Positions 36,144 through 44,892 of a DNA stretch of 64,000 nucleotides are shown in pieces. A program made the position numbers and the translations under genes. Under the pieces are notes generated by a model. The model was given only the letters and a program-made list of their open reading frames with translations. It was not told the DNA's origin and searched no databases. Origin of the DNA: an uncultured Alphaproteobacteria bacterium (lineage in GTDB: Bacteria > Pseudomonadota > Alphaproteobacteria > Rhodobacterales > Rhodobacteraceae); contig CACFXF010000003.1 of the NCBI GenBank assembly GCA_902570265.1, positions 96,466 to 160,465 of the forward strand, in the 5' to 3' direction. The first letter of the stretch is position 1; every line of letters starts with the position of its first letter.

Positions 36144-37031
36144 TTAAAGCTCCTTCCTTATATCAATAAATTTTGTCATTACGATGATTATGAAAATCGT
36201 AATCAATAATAATATTACTGAATTTGCAGCCGCTCCTGGTAATTGAAGATAGTTCATTTCTGTATTAATTATTTTACCAATAGAGGCAAGTTGCTGACCA
36301 CCCATGATTCCAATGGTCAGGAAATCACCCATTACAACTGTAATTACGAAAATAGAACCTATAATTATACCTGGTTTACATAAGGGTATTATAACGTTTA
36401 TTATTATTTGAAATTGACTAGCACCTGAGTCATATGCAGCTTCGATTACTTCTTTATCAATCCTAAGCATAGAGTTGAAAATAGGTACTATCATAAATAA
36501 TGTGTATAAGTGAACTAAAGCCAGAACTACTGAAAAACTTGAATAAAGCAACCACTCAACTGGTTCTTGAATAATACCAATTGAGATTAAAGTTTCATTC
36601 ACTAATCCATTTCTTCCTAAAAGAGGTATCCAAGATACCATACGTATTACATTTGATGTCCAGAAAGGAATGGTACAAATTAAAAATAAAGTAATCTGTA
36701 TTGGTAAAGAATTTACATAAAAAGCCAGAAAATAAGCTACACAAAAACCCAATAATAGTGTTATTAACCAAGTAAAAAAACAAAAGAAAAAAGTTGAAAT
36801 ATAAGTCTTAAATGTAAGGCAAAGTCCGTCTTCAAGAGTAAAACAACCCTGGAATATATAAAAATAATTGCCAAAAATAAAATCTGGTATTATCGAATAC
36901 TCAGTATAATCCCAAAAACTTACTATTAGAGTTAATATGAGTGGTACAACAAAATATGCAATAAAAATGATAGCAAAAGGTATAGCTAGCCACGAAAGTT
37001 TAGGCTGAAAAATACTTATTTGTTTTTTCAA
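36144..37031 (-). CDS. Polyamine/opine-type ABC importer permease (PotB-like)
   Basis: A 295-residue permease. Several hydrophobic helices frame the EAA loop EVIEAAYDSGASQFQIIINVIIPLCKPG, followed by VITVVMGDFLTIGIMGG, the PotB/YdcU pattern. RMVSWIPLLGRNGLVNETLI is another typical block. It lies about 24 bp after a terminator-like hairpin that follows the binding-protein gene and is immediately followed by the PotC-like gene. Confidence 0.88.
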   Translation of the reverse strand: MKKQISIFQPKLSWLAIPFAIIFIAYFVVPLILTLIVSFWDYTEYSIIPDFIFGNYFYIFQGCFTLEDGLCLTFKTYISTFFFCFFTWLITLLLGFCVAYFLAFYVNSLPIQITLFLICTIPFWTSNVIRMVSWIPLLGRNGLVNETLISIGIIQEPVEWLLYSSFSVVLALVHLYTLFMIVPIFNSMLRIDKEVIEAAYDSGASQFQIIINVIIPLCKPGIIIGSIFVITVVMGDFLTIGIMGGQQLASIGKIINTEMNYLQLPGAAANSVILLLITIFIIIVMTKFIDIRKEL

Positions 37032-37054
37032 TTCTATGTACTCTTTTGAAATTT

Positions 37055-37089
37055 AAAAAATCGGGCCATTAATTATTCTAACAGCCCGA
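37055..37089 (-). terminator. Intercistronic terminator after the binding-protein gene
   Basis: On the minus strand TCGGGC (37089-37084) pairs with GCCCGA (37066-37061) and is followed by a run of six T. It separates the PotD-like gene from the permeases, racemase and sel genes, so everything downstream is probably expressed by read-through. Confidence 0.75.
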
Positions 37090-37113
37090 CTCAATTATTA
37101 AAATAGATAAAAA

Positions 37114-38391
37114 TTAGGATGCTACCATTTCATTCCATTTACGAACCATATACTTATTCTCGTCCATAGTTGCATTCCAGCAAGCGACACCCCCCATTCT
37201 ATCTTCATAAGAACCACCATCTCTTTTCTCTCCTGCAGATGCTAATTTAGCACCAGTTGGACTTAGGATATCTCCTTTAGCTGCTTTACCTTCCATCCAG
37301 AAGCCCCACTCATCCTCTGACATGTATTTTTTTGCAGTTGGAAGTACGGCTGAATAATATCCTTGACGATTAAGGTAAGCGCCAACCCATCCAGAAAGGT
37401 ACCAATTCACAAATTCATAAACAGCATCAGCTGTTTTCCCTTTTGTTGTTTTTGGTAAAGCAAATCCAGCAGCCCAAGCACGATAACCCTCTTTTAATGG
37501 TTGGTAAACACAATCCTTACCTTGTGACTTTACAGCAGTAATTGCTGGTGACCACATAGATTGAATTACTACCTCACCCGAAGCCATAAGGTTAACACTT
37601 TCATTAAAATCAGTCCAAAATGCTCTGAATTGACCCGCTTTTTTAGCTTCTGTAAAAATTTTCATAGTTAGATCAATTTCGTCTTTTGTCATATTACCTT
37701 TATCAGGATATGTATATTCACCCATAGCCTCAACTACCATGGCCGCATCCATTATACCAATTGATGGAATATTTAGAGTTGCAGCTTTTCCTTTGAACTC
37801 TGGGTTTAATAATTCAGCCCATGAATTTATTGGTCTTCCAATTAAGTCTGGTCTAATACCAAGAGTATCGGCATTATAAATTGTCGGGATAAGAGTGGCA
37901 TATTGAGTAACATCATTAGCAAATTTCTTACCTGTAGATCCTTCTAGATACATAACTTTTGATGGTGCAGTTCCTTGAAGTCCTACCTTCTTTCCAGATG
38001 GAGTTACACCTTTTGTAAAAATTGATGTCACATTATCCCATTCTTTGATTCTTTTAGTATCCATACCTAGAATATTTCCTGATGGTACTAACTTTGGAAG
38101 ACTAAAATACTCCGTATCAACTAAATCAAAACTATTTGGTTGAGTTAACACTCTCTTAGTCACCTCATCTGTAGTTACAGCAATAAACTTAAGTTTTAGA
38201 CCAGTATCTTCGAATAATTTCTTTTGTACTTCATCCCCCATACTCACAGCTGTGCCAAGATACCTTAAGGTAATTGGATCAGAAGAAATAACACTAGGCG
38301 CATATAAAGCAGTAATAGCAGCTGCCGAAGTCCCAGCACCTATTTGTAACATTTTTCTTCTAGAAATTGCTGATAAATTTTTGGATTTCAT
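37114..38391 (-). CDS. Polyamine/opine-type ABC importer substrate-binding protein, Tat-like signal
   Basis: A periplasmic binding protein of the PotD-like SBP group, 425 residues. The N-terminus MKSKNLSAISRRKMLQIGAGTSAAAITALYAPSVISSD has an SRRKML twin-arginine motif and a hydrophobic stretch, suggesting export by the Tat route. Ligand-domain blocks include PTIYNADTLGIRPDLIG, INSWAELLNPEFKGKAATLN and ASGEVVIQSMWSPAITAVKSQG. GGAGG five bases before ATG 38391 fixes this start over 38421. It heads the minus-strand unit that continues through the permeases, racemase, selA, selB, selC and the selenoprotein gene. Confidence 0.88.
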   Translation of the reverse strand: MKSKNLSAISRRKMLQIGAGTSAAAITALYAPSVISSDPITLRYLGTAVSMGDEVQKKLFEDTGLKLKFIAVTTDEVTKRVLTQPNSFDLVDTEYFSLPKLVPSGNILGMDTKRIKEWDNVTSIFTKGVTPSGKKVGLQGTAPSKVMYLEGSTGKKFANDVTQYATLIPTIYNADTLGIRPDLIGRPINSWAELLNPEFKGKAATLNIPSIGIMDAAMVVEAMGEYTYPDKGNMTKDEIDLTMKIFTEAKKAGQFRAFWTDFNESVNLMASGEVVIQSMWSPAITAVKSQGKDCVYQPLKEGYRAWAAGFALPKTTKGKTADAVYEFVNWYLSGWVGAYLNRQGYYSAVLPTAKKYMSEDEWGFWMEGKAAKGDILSPTGAKLASAGEKRDGGSYEDRMGGVACWNATMDENKYMVRKWNEMVAS

Positions 38392-38631
38392 TTTTTCCTC
38401 CGTTGTTTTGATTAATGACACTCTAATAAAATAAATGACTTGATTTTAACCAGTTTTGTTTTTAGAAATATGGTCAAATTTGATAATAACAGTTAATAAT
38501 GATTAAAAAAAGAGCAAAAAATTTGTTTTGCTAATAATTTAACTAGAAAGCTAAAGATCTTTTTTTAAGAAATACTTTATCTTTTGTTATAAAAATAGTT
38601 AATTAAAAAAAAACTTTAATAACGGTCTATA

Positions 38632-39618
38632 ATGAAAAATGAGCTTGAATTAATAAATGTCAAAAAATCTTATGGTAACTTCGATGCAATTCATGGAATA
38701 AATTTAAAAATCAAAGAGGGCTCCTATTGTTGCCTACTTGGTCCTTCAGGTTGTGGAAAAACTTCATTACTTAGAATGATTGCTGGTCACGAAGAAATTA
38801 GTGAAGGTGAAATCTACCTTGGCTCTTTAAGATTAAACGAACTTCCTCCTTCAAAAAGGGGAACTTCAATGATGTTTCAAAGCTATGCATTATTCCCTCA
38901 TTTAAAGGTAATAGATAATGTATCTTTTGCCTTAAAAATTATGGGAGTATCTCGAGAAAAGCGAAATAAAACTGCTTTGAAATACGTGGAGATGGTTAAG
39001 ATGCAAGGATATGAAGATCGTTTTCCTGATCAACTATCTGGTGGTCAAAAACAAAGGATAGCACTTGCACGAGCTCTAATAACCAAGCCAAGTGTTTTAC
39101 TTCTGGATGAACCTTTATCTGCGTTAGATCCTGCACTTAGAGTTTTGATGAGAACAGAACTGAAACAAATGCAAAGAGAGCTAAATATTACTTTTATCCA
39201 TGTTACCCACTCTCAAGAGGAAGCACTTGCACTTGCATCAATTGCCGTAGTTATGAATGAAGGAAAAGTCGAGCAAGTTGATAACCCTTTAACTATATAT
39301 AATAAACCTAAAAGCGCCTTTGTCTCAGAATTTGTAGGTGGTCATAATATTGTCTCAATAGGAAAAAAAATGTTTTCGTTAAGAACTGATAATATTTTAT
39401 TAGAGCGTATCAGTAGCAAACCAAAAAATAATGCTGAAAAAATGAAGATTTCAGATATTGAGTTTCAAGGTAGTAGCGTAAAAATTATTTTAAATAACTC
39501 AAGATATAAGCTTTTTAATGTAACAATGAATGATTCAGATTTTTTTTCAAAAGATCTAAAAATAAGAGATGAAGTATTTTGTTCATGGAGTACGAGTAAC
39601 TTAAATGAACTCCAGTAA
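38632..39618 (+). CDS. Polyamine/opine-type ABC importer ATPase (PotA-like)
   Basis: A 328-residue ATPase with Walker A GPSGCGKTS near residue 37, Q-loop MMFQSYALFPHL, signature LSGGQKQRIALARALI near 137, Walker B VLLLDEPLSALDP near 157 and H-loop HVTHSQEEALALA. A C-terminal TOBE-like stretch is shortened to about 90 residues. It is divergent from the binding-protein gene across a 240-bp A/T-rich gap that should hold both promoters. It is the only ATPase near the PotB/PotC-like permeases, so it is their likely partner. Confidence 0.88.
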   Translation: MKNELELINVKKSYGNFDAIHGINLKIKEGSYCCLLGPSGCGKTSLLRMIAGHEEISEGEIYLGSLRLNELPPSKRGTSMMFQSYALFPHLKVIDNVSFALKIMGVSREKRNKTALKYVEMVKMQGYEDRFPDQLSGGQKQRIALARALITKPSVLLLDEPLSALDPALRVLMRTELKQMQRELNITFIHVTHSQEEALALASIAVVMNEGKVEQVDNPLTIYNKPKSAFVSEFVGGHNIVSIGKKMFSLRTDNILLERISSKPKNNAEKMKISDIEFQGSSVKIILNNSRYKLFNVTMNDSDFFSKDLKIRDEVFCSWSTSNLNELQ

Positions 39619-39629
39619 ATCTAAAATAA

Positions 39630-40409
39630 TTATATAACTGATCCCCTAGCAGAAATACCACCGTCTATTGTTACGATAGTACCTGTGATATAACCTGCAA
39701 GTGGAGAAGCAAGAAAAGCACAAAGATCTGCAACTTCTTTGACAGTAGCTGGTCGTTTGCCAGGATAATGATCATAGAGTTCTTCCCATCTTGTTTCATC
39801 TCCCAGTATGTCAATTGCTTTACGTTTCATTATTTTTAACATTCTATCTGTAGCAACAGGTCCTGGATTTACCCCTATTATCCTAACACCATGATTGAGA
39901 CTCCTTCCACCTAAAGCTTTTGTAAAAGACATAAGTGCTGCATTTCCAGTAGAACCCGCAAAATATGCTGCATCCCAGTTCTCTCCAGAATTTCCAATAA
40001 CATTTATAATTACACCATCTCTCCCTTTTCGCTTTTTCCAAAATGCTCTCGATAAAGAGATATAACCAAATACTTTTAGATCAAAACCTTTTCGTATCGC
40101 CTCATCTGATACTTCTTCTATGTCACCTGCTGGTATATCACCTGCATTATTTATTAGTATATCATATTCACCTGCTGCAATATCCAATTCGTGCATAGAC
40201 TTACTAGAGCTTAAATCAGCCTGATGCACTTTTGCTGAAATACCAAAACTACTTTTCAATTCGTTGCTCAAAACCTGCATTGCATTTCCATCTCGTGCAG
40301 CAAGATGTAAGTTACAACCTTCTGCAGCTAAAACCTTAGCTAATCCAGCACCTATTCCCTTTGATGCACCTGTAATTAATGCAGTTTTACCTTTTAGCTG
40401 CAAATCCAT
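39630..40409 (-). CDS. Short-chain dehydrogenase/reductase with atypical active site
   Basis: A 259-residue SDR. The cofactor loop is ALITGASKGIGAGLAKVLAA, followed by HLAARDGNAMQ, and NNAG is in LINNAGDIPAGD. The active-site region reads VIGNSGENWDAAYFAGSTGN: the Tyr is present but the usual Lys four residues on is Ser, so the YxxxK motif is incomplete. The C-terminus has TGTIVTIDGGISARG. The start at 40409 has AGGAGA about ten bases upstream; the much longer frame from 40577 would run through the divergent promoter. It converges with the PotA-like gene and is divergent from the GntR gene. Confidence 0.85.
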   Translation of the reverse strand: MDLQLKGKTALITGASKGIGAGLAKVLAAEGCNLHLAARDGNAMQVLSNELKSSFGISAKVHQADLSSSKSMHELDIAAGEYDILINNAGDIPAGDIEEVSDEAIRKGFDLKVFGYISLSRAFWKKRKGRDGVIINVIGNSGENWDAAYFAGSTGNAALMSFTKALGGRSLNHGVRIIGVNPGPVATDRMLKIMKRKAIDILGDETRWEELYDHYPGKRPATVKEVADLCAFLASPLAGYITGTIVTIDGGISARGSVI

Positions 40410-40503
40410 AATACAATCTCTCCTTTTAATTATACAATAATTAAAATACTGTACATTATTTAATAGATTTATTAAATGTTTGGCTAGCCCTTTTTTTTTA
40501 AAT

Positions 40504-40515
40504 GTTGTACACAAC
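40504..40515. promoter_or_regulatory. Candidate GntR/FCD-type operator
   Basis: GTTGTACACAAC is a perfect inverted repeat (GTTGT / ACAAC around AC) in the divergent region between the SDR (39630-40409) and the GntR gene (40563-41246). FCD-type GntR regulators often bind short TGT-ACA sites of this kind. A related ACTGTACATT lies at about 40448-40457. Confidence 0.5.
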
Positions 40516-40562
40516 TCAAATATAAAAAGTTTTTTCAAATATATCATTAAAAATATGAAATT

Positions 40563-41246
40563 ATGAATGTTCAACAAGCTATTATAAAAAAAAACACACG
40601 TACGGAAATCCTATTATCTGAGATCGAAAATATGATAATTAATGGATCTATGATACCAGGTGAACGGTTAGATGAAATGATGTTAGCAAAAAAATATGGG
40701 GTATCGCGAACTCCTGTACGTGAAGCGATACGTGCTTTAACTGCAATTGGGTTAGTCCAAAATACTGGAAGGCAAGGCGCTGAAGTCGCACAGATATCAA
40801 TATCAATGCTAATTGAGATGTTTGAACTGATGGCAGTTTTAGAAGGTATGTGTGCACAATTAGCAGCAAGACGTGCAACAGAGGAAGAACTCAAAGAAAT
40901 GTATGCTACCCATAAATTACTCGAGAAAACCTTTAAAATTGGCACTCATAAAGAATTCTATGACGTAAATTTGAAATTTCATGATCAACTATATAATGCA
41001 TCCCATACTCAGTATTTAGCAGAAGAAACTTTACGATTAAGAAGACGTCTTTCTCCATATAGAATGAGAGTAACTTTTCAACCTGGTCGTATGCGTGCAA
41101 CACTTGGAGAACACTCAGAAATTTTAAAAGCTATCAAACACGGTAATAGTCAAAAAGCAAAAGATGCAGCAATATCTCACCTTCGACTTATAGGAAGTGA
41201 CTTAGAGGATTTTATTGCTTCAGTTTCGTGCACATTGAAAAAGTAA
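40563..41246 (+). CDS. GntR-family regulator, FCD subgroup
   Basis: A 227-residue repressor. The winged HTH covers residues 1-75 (GSMIPGERLDEMMLAKKYGV and SRTPVREAIRALTAIGLVQN). The FCD ligand domain follows, with metal-coordinating residues in NLKFHDQLYNASHT and GEHSEILKAIKHGN. It probably autoregulates through the palindrome at 40504-40515 and controls the divergent SDR, the isomerase-like gene 22 bp downstream and perhaps the importer genes further on. Confidence 0.9.
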   Translation: MNVQQAIIKKNTRTEILLSEIENMIINGSMIPGERLDEMMLAKKYGVSRTPVREAIRALTAIGLVQNTGRQGAEVAQISISMLIEMFELMAVLEGMCAQLAARRATEEELKEMYATHKLLEKTFKIGTHKEFYDVNLKFHDQLYNASHTQYLAEETLRLRRRLSPYRMRVTFQPGRMRATLGEHSEILKAIKHGNSQKAKDAAISHLRLIGSDLEDFIASVSCTLKK

Positions 41247-41268
41247 ATATTTACTAATTTAACTAACT

Positions 41269-42009
41269 ATGGAAATTAAACAAAAAATACGGATAGGGAT
41301 GCTTACACCATCTTCAAACTCTGTTGTTGAGCCTTGGTGCTATAAGATAATAGGTTCTATAGATAATCTTTCTGTCCATTTTGGTAGAGTTGAAGTACTC
41401 TGGATTGATGATAAAGAAGCTAGTATATCCCAATTTTATGATGAAAATATGATCAAAGGTTTTGATTTATTATCTCATGTAAAACCAATGGTTATTGGAT
41501 GGAATGGTACTTCTGCATCTTGGCTAGGTTTAGAGCGAGATCGAGTTTTGATAGATGTAATAAAAAAAAGAACAGGCTGTCGAGTTGTTACATCTACATT
41601 ATCAATCGTAAAGGCTCTAAGTCTATTAAATATAAATAAAATTGGGTTTGTAACTCCTTATGTTGATTCTATACAAAAAAAAATAATTAATAATTTTGAG
41701 TTAGAGCAACTTGAATGTGTTTCTGAACGACATTTCAACATGACTGATAATTTTAGCTTTGGAGAAATCTCTGAATCTAAAATATATAATGCAGTTGAAG
41801 ATGTTATTTCAGAGGGCGCTGAAGCTGTAATCATTTTATGTACCAATTTAGCAGGTGCAGGTATTGTTAACACTTTAGAAAAAAGAACTGGTGTTCCTAT
41901 ATTAGATAGTGTGGTTTTAACAATATGGGGTGCGTTTAGATCAATCGGACTTAATACAAATCCTCTTGTAAAATGGTGTCCAGCCGTTTCAAAATTAAGA
42001 AAAAAATAA
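41269..42009 (+). CDS. Maleate isomerase / arylmalonate decarboxylase-like protein
   Basis: A 246-residue protein of the Asp/Glu racemase superfamily, maleate-isomerase and AMDase branch. It begins KIRIGMLTPSSNSVVEPWCY, with GWNGTSASWLG in the position of the first catalytic loop and IILCTNLAGAGIVNTLEKR holding the second catalytic cysteine. The first loop has Thr-Ser and no cysteine, closer to arylmalonate decarboxylase-like members, so the exact reaction is open: isomerisation, racemisation or decarboxylation of a dicarboxylate. It follows the GntR gene and precedes a TauABC-type importer. Confidence 0.78.
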   Translation: MEIKQKIRIGMLTPSSNSVVEPWCYKIIGSIDNLSVHFGRVEVLWIDDKEASISQFYDENMIKGFDLLSHVKPMVIGWNGTSASWLGLERDRVLIDVIKKRTGCRVVTSTLSIVKALSLLNINKIGFVTPYVDSIQKKIINNFELEQLECVSERHFNMTDNFSFGEISESKIYNAVEDVISEGAEAVIILCTNLAGAGIVNTLEKRTGVPILDSVVLTIWGAFRSIGLNTNPLVKWCPAVSKLRKK

Positions 42010-42211
42010 TTTGCTTAAAATTTCAAAAAATGATTTCTTTTTAGGCTATATTAATAATATTTAATAAAATTAATAATTTAATGTTGTAAGAATATGCAAT
42101 TAATTATAATTTGAATACATTAGATAAAATAAAGAATGCATTTTTGGGCCTTGCATTCATTTTTATACAGGCAATCATTCATCAACAGGCCCCATTATAA
42201 TGGAGTTAAAA

Positions 42212-43204
42212 ATGGTTTACTTAGTAAGAAAACTTCAGGCTACGGTTGCCTTCATTATCGGCTTTATTACAATAAGTTCAATAGCTTATGCAGATGATGT
42301 AATTACATTTGCAGAAGCTGATACTATAACCGGTGAAAGCTTAATAAATTTAATTGCTTTTGAGAGAGCAAAAGCTCGTGGAGTAAAAGCTGAAGCAATT
42401 TCTCTTCAGTCTGATGATCTAGTATTTCAGGCAGTTTTAAATGGACAAGTAGAAATAGGTGTAGGATCAGCTTACGCTGCGATGCAAACACTCGGTGCCG
42501 ATGCACCAGTTAGAAATTTTTATCAACTAAAAAAACTTGGTTTTCTTTGTGTTGTTAACAAGGATAAAGTAAAGTCATGGCAAGATTTAGATGGGAAACC
42601 AATAACCATACATGCTCGAGGTTCAGGAACAGAAGCAATATCTTACTACATGGAAAAAGTTCATAACATTAAATTCTCTGAAATGAGTTTTGTTCCAGGT
42701 TCAGAAGTTCGTGGCGTTGCCTTAATGAAAGGAACAATTGACGCAACATTCTTAGATATTACCAATACAAGACTTGTGCTAGCAAAGCACCCAGAAAAAT
42801 TTAAAATTTTAGACCTAGGAGATGTTGATGGATCTGATAGCCTTTTGTTTGCTAGATCAGATTTTTTAAAAGAGCGCGCTGGTGATATGCAAATTCTTCT
42901 TGAAGAACTAATGCGATCCGCCCGTGAAATTAATGCAGACCCAACTCTACCAGCTAGATTACGTGAAGAAATGGGTCTTCTTCCTGATTTGCCACAAGAA
43001 CTTGTTGATGAAATTACACCATATTTCGAAACTGCAGTTAAGCAAGGAATGTTTGCTGAAGACGGTGGGGGTTTACCTGCTGCTCTTGGAGATTTTGACT
43101 TCCTAGTAGCATCTGGAGGACTAAAGGGTCCGGCATCTAATCTGAATCCAGATAATTTTTGGAACTTCCAACTTTTGGAAAAGGCCAGAGCAGCTTTAAA
43201 CTAG
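42212..43204 (+). CDS. ABC importer substrate-binding protein, NMT1/TauA-like
   Basis: A 330-residue periplasmic protein with signal peptide MVYLVRKLQATVAFIIGFITISSIAYA. The mature part starts DDVITFAEAD and carries DDLVFQAVLNGQVEIGVGSA, SWQDLDGKPITIHARGSGTEA, the SBP_bac_9/NMT1 pattern, and GTIDATFLDITNTRLVL. The start at 42212 is preferred because GGAG lies six bases before it; the ATG at 42200 would overlap that site. It leads a four-gene importer. Cargo unknown: the nearby maleate-isomerase-like enzyme suggests a dicarboxylate, aromatic or pyrimidine-derived compound. Confidence 0.88.
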   Translation: MVYLVRKLQATVAFIIGFITISSIAYADDVITFAEADTITGESLINLIAFERAKARGVKAEAISLQSDDLVFQAVLNGQVEIGVGSAYAAMQTLGADAPVRNFYQLKKLGFLCVVNKDKVKSWQDLDGKPITIHARGSGTEAISYYMEKVHNIKFSEMSFVPGSEVRGVALMKGTIDATFLDITNTRLVLAKHPEKFKILDLGDVDGSDSLLFARSDFLKERAGDMQILLEELMRSAREINADPTLPARLREEMGLLPDLPQELVDEITPYFETAVKQGMFAEDGGGLPAALGDFDFLVASGGLKGPASNLNPDNFWNFQLLEKARAALN

Positions 43205-43223
43205 AGTTTGGCTGAAAAATTTA

Positions 43224-43255
43224 CTGTGGCAGAATATTCTGCCACAGCTTTTTTG
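43224..43255 (+). terminator. Perfect 24-bp palindromic terminator after the binding-protein gene
   Basis: A perfect 24-bp palindrome (43224-43247) with arms CTGTGGCAGAAT and ATTCTGCCACAG is followed by CTTTTTTG. It lies 20 bp after the binding-protein stop and 30 bp before the permease start and should attenuate transcription into the permease and ATPase genes. Confidence 0.88.
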
Positions 43256-43276
43256 ATTTAAATAGGAGCCAACTTT

Positions 43277-44092
43277 TTGGAAAAATCTCATAAAGATTCC
43301 CAAGCATCAACTAGTTCTGAGGAAAATACTGTAAAGGTTGGTAGTAAAAATAATTTACTAGTATGGAGAGTATTTTCTTTTTTAGTAGTATTTTCAATTT
43401 GGGAATTAGTAGGAAGAGCAGATATAAGTATTGCTTTTCCTCCATTTAGTAAAGTTTTAGTCGCATTTGTAGAGATGGTTTTTTCTGGTGAATTCTTTGT
43501 TGCCTATGCAGATAGTTTACCTCCACTTCTTACAGGCCTTTTTATAACAATTATAGGAGGAGTTATTATAGGAATAAGTATTGGGTTAGTTAGAAGCGCT
43601 GAATGGTTTATTATGCCATTGCTTATAATCTTTCAAACTGCTCCTGTTTCTGCACTTATTCCTATGTTAACTTATATTTATGGAATTAGCGATACTTCAA
43701 AAATAGTTGCTATTGTAATTTTAGGTATGCCACTTGTTGCTCTTAATTCTTATAAAGGTATTCAAGCAACAAACCCATCACTATTGGAAATGTCAAAAAG
43801 TTTTCTTGCATCACGATTTGATACAATACTTTTTGTAATACTCCCATCTGCTCAAAAAATGATATTTGCCGGTCTCCGCCTAGGTATTTCAGGTGCTTTC
43901 ATTGGTATTGTTCTTGCTGAACTACTTATTACACCAACGGGTATTGGAGATCTAATAACTTATAATAGATTTATTGCACGCTATGACAAAATGTTTGCTA
44001 CCATTGTTTCAATACTAGCAATAGCTGGTTTGACTCTAAGTCTTATGCGTTTATTTGAAGATTGGCTCTTTCCATCAGAAAAAAATAGTTAA
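43277..44092 (+). CDS. TauC/SsuC-type ABC importer permease (first)
   Basis: A 271-residue permease. A polar N-terminal stretch is followed by about six helices, with the EAA loop LLEMSKSFLASRFDTILFVILPSAQKMIF and then GISGAFIGIVLAELLITPTGIGDLI. It starts at a TTG (43277) with AGGAG eight bases upstream. It probably forms a heterodimeric pore with the product of 44882-45682, which has the same domain. Confidence 0.88.
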   Translation: MEKSHKDSQASTSSEENTVKVGSKNNLLVWRVFSFLVVFSIWELVGRADISIAFPPFSKVLVAFVEMVFSGEFFVAYADSLPPLLTGLFITIIGGVIIGISIGLVRSAEWFIMPLLIIFQTAPVSALIPMLTYIYGISDTSKIVAIVILGMPLVALNSYKGIQATNPSLLEMSKSFLASRFDTILFVILPSAQKMIFAGLRLGISGAFIGIVLAELLITPTGIGDLITYNRFIARYDKMFATIVSILAIAGLTLSLMRLFEDWLFPSEKNS

Positions 44093-44112
44093 AAATATTT
44101 AGGAAAAAAGTT

Positions 44113-44892
44113 ATGAAAAATGGTAATAATACAACTGAAATAATCTTAAATACTGAAGGTATTGGAGTAACTTATCAAGAGTCTATTATTGCCCTAAAAA
44201 ATGTTTCTCTTAATATACCTGCAGCAAAACTCACTGCTATTTTAGGTCCAAGTGGGTGTGGAAAAACAACTTTGCTTAAAGTAATTGCAGGACTAATTGA
44301 ACCTACTACAGGAACTATCAGAGTCCGTGGGAAAGAAATTGCTGGTCCTGGTCCTGATCGAGCACTTGTATTTCAAGACTTTGCTTTACTTCCATGGGCA
44401 ACAGTTCTTCAAAATGTTGGGTTTGGTCTACGAGCTAGAGGAGTTTCCCAAAAGGAAAGAGAAGAAACTTCATTACACTATATAAAAGAAGTAGGACTTA
44501 TAGGATTTGAAGATAAATATCCTCATCAGCTATCAGGTGGTATGAGACAAAGGACTGGCCTTGCTCGTGCGCTTACAGTTAATTCAGATATACTTTTAAT
44601 GGATGAACCATTTTCCGCTGTTGATGAACAGATGAGAAGAAAGCTACAAGAGGATTTACTAAATCTATTAAAAATAGAAAGTAAGACTGTAATTTTTGTA
44701 ACTCACTCAATTGAAGAGGCTGTATACCTTGCTGATCAAGTTGTTATTCTCTCAGGTAGGCCTGGCTCTATTGCAGATATTGTCTATCCGGAAATTGATA
44801 GGCAAGGCGAAATTGATTTAATAAGACGTCAACCTAGGTATATGGAACTTGTTGATGAGATTTGGAGTAGTTTAAAGAGATATGTTGAATAG
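44113..44892 (+). CDS. TauB/SsuB-type ABC importer ATPase
   Basis: A 259-residue ATPase with Walker A GPSGCGKTTLLK near residue 42, Q-loop LVFQDFALLPWATV, signature LSGGMRQRTGLARAL near 139, Walker B ILLMDEPFSAVDEQ near 159 and H-loop FVTHSIEEAVYLAD. QDFALLPW is characteristic of nitrate/sulfonate/taurine-type importers. It sits between two permease genes and overlaps the second by 11 bp. Confidence 0.92.
   Translation: MKNGNNTTEIILNTEGIGVTYQESIIALKNVSLNIPAAKLTAILGPSGCGKTTLLKVIAGLIEPTTGTIRVRGKEIAGPGPDRALVFQDFALLPWATVLQNVGFGLRARGVSQKEREETSLHYIKEVGLIGFEDKYPHQLSGGMRQRTGLARALTVNSDILLMDEPFSAVDEQMRRKLQEDLLNLLKIESKTVIFVTHSIEEAVYLADQVVILSGRPGSIADIVYPEIDRQGEIDLIRRQPRYMELVDEIWSSLKRYVE

Noticed and set aside
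40410..40577. Extended start of the SDR at 39630-40409
   Set aside because: The extra 56 codons cover the divergent promoter and operator; a good ribosome-binding site precedes the internal ATG.
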